A stretch of 64,000 nt of DNA, taken from the NCBI RefSeq assembly GCF_003073045.1, contig NC_037593.1:21636720-21700719 (forward strand). Direction: 5' to 3'. Made by a program: the position numbers and the translations under genes. Below the pieces are notes generated by a model. The model had not been told where the DNA came from. It was given only the letters and a program-made list of their open reading frames with translations, and ran no database searches. The DNA is from Pomacea canaliculata. Lineage: Eukaryota > Mollusca > Gastropoda > Architaenioglossa > Ampullariidae. Below are positions 58,644-64,000 of this stretch, one piece after another (position 1 is the stretch's first letter; every line of letters begins with the position of its first letter).

Positions 58644-59010
58644 GTGCTTAGAGCTAGGAATACAGGACCACACCACTCTCTCCTTCGTTTTCTCCACTGG
58701 CTTCCCATCCGTTCTGGCATCCAGTACAAACTGTCCATGCTGTGTTTTAATTTCTTTGCTGGCACCTGCCCTGATTATTTCTCTGAACTGCTTTTCACTT
58801 CCCAACTAGACAACTCCGCTCCTCGTCTGATGATAGTCTTCTTACTCTTCCTGTCACAAAACAACAAAACATGGCCACAGGATTTTTAGTTATTGTGCAG
58901 CGAAACAATGGAACTCTCTCCCTTTCCATACCCGCCACCTACCCACTATTGAATACTTTAAACGTGCACTGAAAACATCTCTTCCGTAAACATTACTCCT
59001 AACAACCTTT
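58644..59010 (+). mobile_element. LINE 3' end fragment
   Basis: The plus strand reads RARNTGPHHSLLRFLHWLP then IQYKLSMLCFNFFAGTCPDY, the C-terminal signature of many LINE reverse transcriptases (HxTPLLRSLHWLPVRxRIxYKL). LRSSSDDSLLTLPVTK and HLFRKHYS follow in other frames. A frame break and stops show it is dead; it is truncated at the 5' side. Confidence 0.85.
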
Positions 59011-59328
59011 CCCATAATGCTAGTCCTTTGTCACACCCTTCCTTTTGCAATATCATGTTAGTCTCAGCTCTTGTTCTTGTGAAATTCGACACGAAATGAA
59101 TGAAATTTTTTCGATCTTAACTTTATTTAAATCAATAGTCACCTCATTTTGATTTGTTTGTTTTTGCTGTTGTACTCTGTGGCAGTCGAGCTGTGTACAT
59201 CAGGCTAGCTGACCATGAGGCGAAAAGCGGTCTGTCAACGTATTACTGACAATGATCGAGTTTGGAACCCATCTCGAGTAGGAACGATTAATGGATTGAG
59301 AAATGTATGTTTCAGGTGCGAAATGTGA

Positions 59329-59402
59329 GGCGCCATAGCTCAGTTGGTTAGAGCGTCTGCCTAGTAAGCAGAAGGCCGAGGGTTCGAATCCCCCTGGTGC
59401 CT
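59329..59402 (+). tRNA. tRNA-Thr (AGT anticodon)
   Basis: 74 nt without intron. The acceptor stem GGCGCCA pairs with TGGTGCC, with one G-T wobble. The A box is TAGCTCAGTTGG and the B box GGTTCGAATCC. The anticodon stem TCTGC/GCAGA encloses loop CTAGTAA with anticodon AGT. The T arm GAGGG/CCCCC closes well enough. CCA is not encoded, as usual for eukaryotes. Confidence 0.95.
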
Positions 59403-59413
59403 TGTTGATTGCG

Positions 59414-59421
59414 TTTTTTTT
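59414..59421 (+). terminator. Pol III terminator of the tRNA gene
   Basis: A run of eight T begins 12 nt after the tRNA 3' end. Confidence 0.85.
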
Positions 59422-62400
59422 AACAAGAGTAAATTCCCGCCCCGTCGAGGAATCTTCCTACAATAATGCCACTACCGTTCGGGTATACACCGCAGTAGAT
59501 CGCTTCTGTAAAACACATAAAAAATAAATCCTCATCCTTTTTCCAGATTACACCAACACGCCATGGCGCCTGGAAGTTGCAAGTGAAGCAAAAAGAAAAA
59601 AAAGGTCTTCACGCGCGAAAGATGACAAGGGGCGCTAACTGCATGGGTCATACTAGGTTCTTGGACTTCGATCTCTCACAGATACCTTACTGTACTGATC
59701 TCTCTGTCTTACACATAAGGTGAGCGGCTGGGCAGCAGGCTGCTAATTGTAAACATTTGCACGTGCAAAGGGTGAGTAATGTCTCGGTGAATAAGTTTAG
59801 GTTTCACGACCGGCCCTGACCTCGTGCGGTGGATGTGGAATTGAACACTGTGTAAACATGTCAGGTTTTTTTTTTTTCTCTCCAGTTGCAACCGTCCTGT
59901 ATTCTTACGTAACGCTCTCAGTCAGGATTGTTTCTCGGACAAACCTTCTGTCGAGATCATTAATCGTATCAAGTCTGGAGCAGGAAGACCTGCTTTGAGT
60001 CACGAAGGGCCTGTGATGATGAACTGTGTCAGCTAGTGCACTTCATTTCTGTTGACTAAGCAAGAGTTGACAGTTTAACATACAGACACCAGATCAAGTG
60101 TTTTGCAAGTCCTTAGTAATATCACGAACTAATAATCATACACGTCCATGATAATATGAAGATAACCTGGAATAATACAGGTGTGCATTTCGTTTCAACA
60201 TATTTAACATTCTACAACCTTAGGGTTTAAGCACTAACAAAGGGATAGATGATTTATTACAGTCAGAAAAGCAAAATGTTTACAGTGCACTTGGAAATAA
60301 AATATGGCACTGACTGTAAATAAAAGTGTCAGCTTAGAAATAATTTGCAATCATCTGCCTATCCTTTGGCGCTCTGCATGCCATTTTATTTTCACTGCAG
60401 TCGTCTACCCCTGGGGCGACGGCTACAGACTGCGTTCGTCAGACCTGACGAGCCCCACATTACTAGTCACCTTTGTTTACCTGTTTGCAAAAGAGTCGCG
60501 CGTTGTGTCGCCAAAAATGGATTGTTGACGGTTGCTGTCTGATCGCGTGACGACACCGAAGGGTCAGGTCACCGCAGCTAGGAATGTAGTGCGTCACGAG
60601 GAGCATGGACTGCAGTGCAGTGTGCAGCAGCGGCATTTGCACATGACTTTATAGAATGTTGATATTACTTAAAGTCACATAGATGTGTGCAGGTATTGGT
60701 GTCTAAAGGTACTGAAGTGTGGGAGGGGGGGGAGGTACTGACGGGTGGATGATATCCTCTTCAGTGTAGGGACTAGGGACAACAATGATGTGACCTCTCC
60801 GTAAAGGACAGCATTCGGACTATCGAGATAACAATACTGTGTCCTGTTATTAAGGGACAGTGTGGTGTATGTTTCTGTTCAGAGTATTTCATAGTGTGAT
60901 TGTGTGATGGTTTACATGTGTATATTTCTGTTCACTGTAATTCATCAGCGTGTGTTCATCTGTCCTTTTAGTAACACCTCGTGAAATGTAGTGCTCACCA
61001 AAAGTCACCAAGTACGATATACATTGTCTAACTCTTCCGAATGATTTGCGACATTAAATCCTTCCGTGTGTAACCTCCTGCCCTCTGGAGACATAAAACT
61101 CCTTATCTGACTCTCACCCTTACAGATGGCAAATCAGTGTCAGCATTGTTGTATGGAAAGAACTCACATACCGCGAATATATTTGCTTCTAATTGAGGTG
61201 CTCTGTCCTCTTCTGGGCATAGCAGTATATGGTATGACGTCACTTTGTCGTATGCCCTCGACCAGCTCCATTGGAAGCTCGTTCATCAGTTGTTTCAGAC
61301 ACTGGCCGCCCAGACCTGATGTCTCCGGCCCGGACACCGAGTGTCTCGAGAGTCTTTTTCACTAAACCCTTTTTTTTCCTCGACCTGCCTTCAGAACGAA
61401 AGACGAGACGGTCAGCACTGAACGAGTGAAGGAAACCTATGATGTCCAAGATTATACAGTGCACCCTGCTGTTACGTGTTGTGCATCGTGTCTTACCCGG
61501 CCGTTATTACAGCCATTATTCCATTCCTACTCTTCCACTCCAGGTTGGAGTCAATCTTAATGTCAATAAGAAAGTTTCACTGCCGGCTGATGCAAGTCTC
61601 AGCAATCCTCAAAAATGTCGGTCTCTCTGTGTGTCTCCACGTCTCTGCCTGTCCCTCCCTTACTTACAAACGCAGGCATGCAAAAACACACACACATACA
61701 CAGGACAGAGAGAGAAGATGGACGATTGATTGATTGATTGAATGATTGATTGATTCTGCAGTACCACTGTAAACAATACATTTAAAACTGACATCAAAGC
61801 TCTTGACATAACACATGCACCACACTTCTCCCGCCCACAGTCTCCAGACTGTATTTCCACATTTAACTTGATGTAATTCCAGATGTTGATTCACTTGCAT
61901 CCAAGGAGCTACTGACGAATCTATGAAGAAACAGAAATGAGAGTATGAAAGTAAATAGATGGGACATAATGACTATTAACACCACAAAACTTACATGTTA
62001 ATTAACACATTTGACAGCTACACTATTCAGCCAGCCTACGACTGTATTCGGCCAGCCTACAGGACAATTAGAAAGCAGCTCACAGTTATAATTAATAATA
62101 ATCACTAACATCGGTATAGCCCAACATCAACAATTACATAACACACAGTCACTCATACCCACCACACGGCTCACTAACAACAATTCATTCACACACCCTC
62201 AGTGTTCGGAGGTCGTTTGACTGAAACAAAAGAAAGAAAAGAAAGCCTATATCTGTTGATCCTGCACACGAACACACAAAAGGCTGTAATGTGTGTAAAG
62301 TCTTGTCAATGGACACTTCCATCTTATCTCTAATAGTCTTCAAAGATATCTCGGTATTTCACACAGGCATAAAAGCAAGCGACTTTTAGCAGTTGTATCC

Positions 62401-63600
62401 ATGGTGCATGGATTTTGCTTTACTAGTAGTTTTAACACATTTACCACACCCCTCAAAATGTGGAGATTTTTAACATCCCCTCTTCTCAATCTGGAACATC
62501 CTGTCGGAAATTTCCAAAAGGGAATAATCCACTCATCATAAGCCAATAAATTCTATTTCATTTGCAACAACGGCCAGAGCCTGAAATAAAGAGCATCGTC
62601 TCCATGCACTGTCTAAGGATCACCGGGGTCGATTTGATGGCTGCAAGTTCATGTGTCCTTATTTTATTTCATCATAGCAGTTTAAAGCGAGGGTTTCTTT
62701 TACAATGCAGCGACAGAGATAAAATCCTCACATTTCTTCTTATATATTGGAGAAAGAAAAAAAAAAACCCTGCACCTTCAGGTTTGGAACGCAAGGCTTC
62801 TCAACTACTACCTGCAACAGTTTTAGCTCGCGTTCTAAGCTAACCTACTTAGCATCTTAAGACAGCCTCGAGCATGAGGCGTCTAGGAAAACCACGCTCC
62901 ACCCCCGAGTGTGTGTGTTTATTTGACCTTTAACATAGCTGAAAGGTCAGATTGTCCCGAAAAGAATTTTTAAAAAAAACCGTCGGTTAGAGGAAAACGG
63001 TCACAGGGCTAATCGACGTCAGACAACGCCACCCTGTGAGTGTGGACAGTGGATGTCTTTGGTGTTGGGTATCTCCCGAGTCGCCATGATTTACCAAAGA
63101 CACCAGAACAGATTGTTGAGGGCACTTTTCGTATCTGGCAAACTTACTCCTATAGTGAGATGCTTCACTTTGTTGTGTACTGTGTGTGCTGTGGTTCCAG
63201 CTACAGCGCATGTCAGCTCCTGCTGGCTTGGTTTCAGTTTTAATCCTCTCAGATCGTTTGTTAGAGGAGGTGTGACATTGTAAGTTCCTAATCTAACCCA
63301 GCGTGACATTGGATATCAACCTGAAATTTGTATATATATTTTTTTTTTAAGTCATGTACTTCATATACTTCCATATATGAGTAAGAAATTGCACGGTAGT
63401 GTACATTATGGGGCGCTGAGAGGGAACTTTTCTCTAATGACCTCTATAAGTATAAAATGCATTGTATAGCTGTAGAGAGAGAAAATTAGAGAAAATTCCC
63501 CTCTTGGCGCCTCATGTGCGCACTCAGGCCATCATCTGGCAAAGGCCACGACCGTCTATCAGAGGGGAGAGAGCACGTGACATGTCGGCCTGTCAAACTC
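59422..63600. other. Intergenic region, no supported gene
   Basis: Holds a (GATT)n repeat (61724-61754) and otherwise non-repetitive AT-rich sequence. No exon chain is found. Confidence 0.5.
61724..61754. repeat. (GATT)n microsatellite
   Basis: About seven copies, one interrupted. Confidence 0.9.
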
Positions 63601-63633
63601 CAGTTAAGCTCCGCCCCGTGTGTTGCGGCGGCT

Positions 63634-63902
63634 GATAAAAGGCTGAGAGCTGCGCGACACCGTATCCTTGGAGCGCGACTACCACAACAACGACAGCGTT
63701 ACAAGTCCCCGCCTGCCACAGACGACAGTCAGCGCTTTTAATTGTTGTTCTTCTGTTGACATTAGCCTCAATTTCCATTTGAAAACGCCGTACGTGCCGG
63801 TACTTGCTGCAGACTACAAACGCTGCTTGCGTCAAGTAAACTGCAGGAGGACAGACGCACTGCTGAATAGACTAGCTGGTGAAAGGACGCACATACCTGC
63901 AG
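63634..63902 (+). promoter_or_regulatory. Candidate promoter and first exon at the right edge
   Basis: GATAAAA (63634-63640) lies in GC-rich sequence (CCGCCCCGTG upstream) and a CTGCAG/GTAAAT donor ends a stretch at 63902. The reading frame from 63668 has no ATG at its start, so the exon may be mostly untranslated. The gene would continue beyond the window. Confidence 0.35.
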
Positions 63903-64000
63903 GTAAATATCTCGGTCGCGGCTCTTATTCAGGGCTTCTGCTTACGCAAAAAATTGCGCACAGTTCGCATTAAAAGTTCGGAGGACCCCTTCAATTTTCC

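Overview
The window is animal nuclear DNA: intron-rich genes with GT/AG splice sites, many micro- and minisatellites, decayed LINEs, cut-and-paste DNA transposons, a young LTR element and a tRNA gene with a Pol III terminator. The families present (a divergent chemosensory-like GPCR and a multi-membrane-span protein type I associate with snails) suggest a mollusc, probably a gastropod. That placement is inference, as no marker gene is present.

Region 1 (1-17045, minus strand) is one large gene. I traced 24 coding exons from splice sites and phases. They encode an unconventional myosin that starts directly at the motor domain (ATG at 17045), runs through P-loop, switch, actin-binding, converter and IQ segments, and then enters a SMAD-type MH2 domain that continues off the left edge. 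All exon phases agree across the motor-MH2 junction. A motor fused to an MH2 domain, with unusual nucleotide-binding motifs, is the main discovery candidate. Its introns hold a young LTR retrotransposon (10986-14901, 5-bp target duplication) that carries gag and protease plus a coiled coil but no polymerase, and a 187-bp hAT-type MITE (8-bp target duplication).

Region 2 (17-27 kb) holds a LINE reverse-transcriptase fragment (minus), a two-exon GPCR gene (19767-21453, plus), several tandem repeats, an internally deleted Tigger/pogo element (24166-25073) and a LINE endonuclease fragment.

Region 3 (27177-32501, minus) is a seven-exon gene for a secreted-leader, multi-membrane-span protein of unknown function. 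One intron holds a 23-bp minisatellite.

Region 4 (32.5-64 kb) is gene-poor. It contains a two-exon GNAT acetyltransferase gene with a TATA box (39.9-41.0 kb), a candidate cysteine-rich protein gene (45.7-46.7 kb), a solo-LTR-like relic related to the LTR element above, weak exon chains at 51 kb (plus) and 52.6-53.4 kb (minus), a LINE 3' fragment, a tRNA-Thr(AGT) gene and a promoter-like first exon near the right edge. I see no operon-like organisation; genes are independent and separated by repeats.
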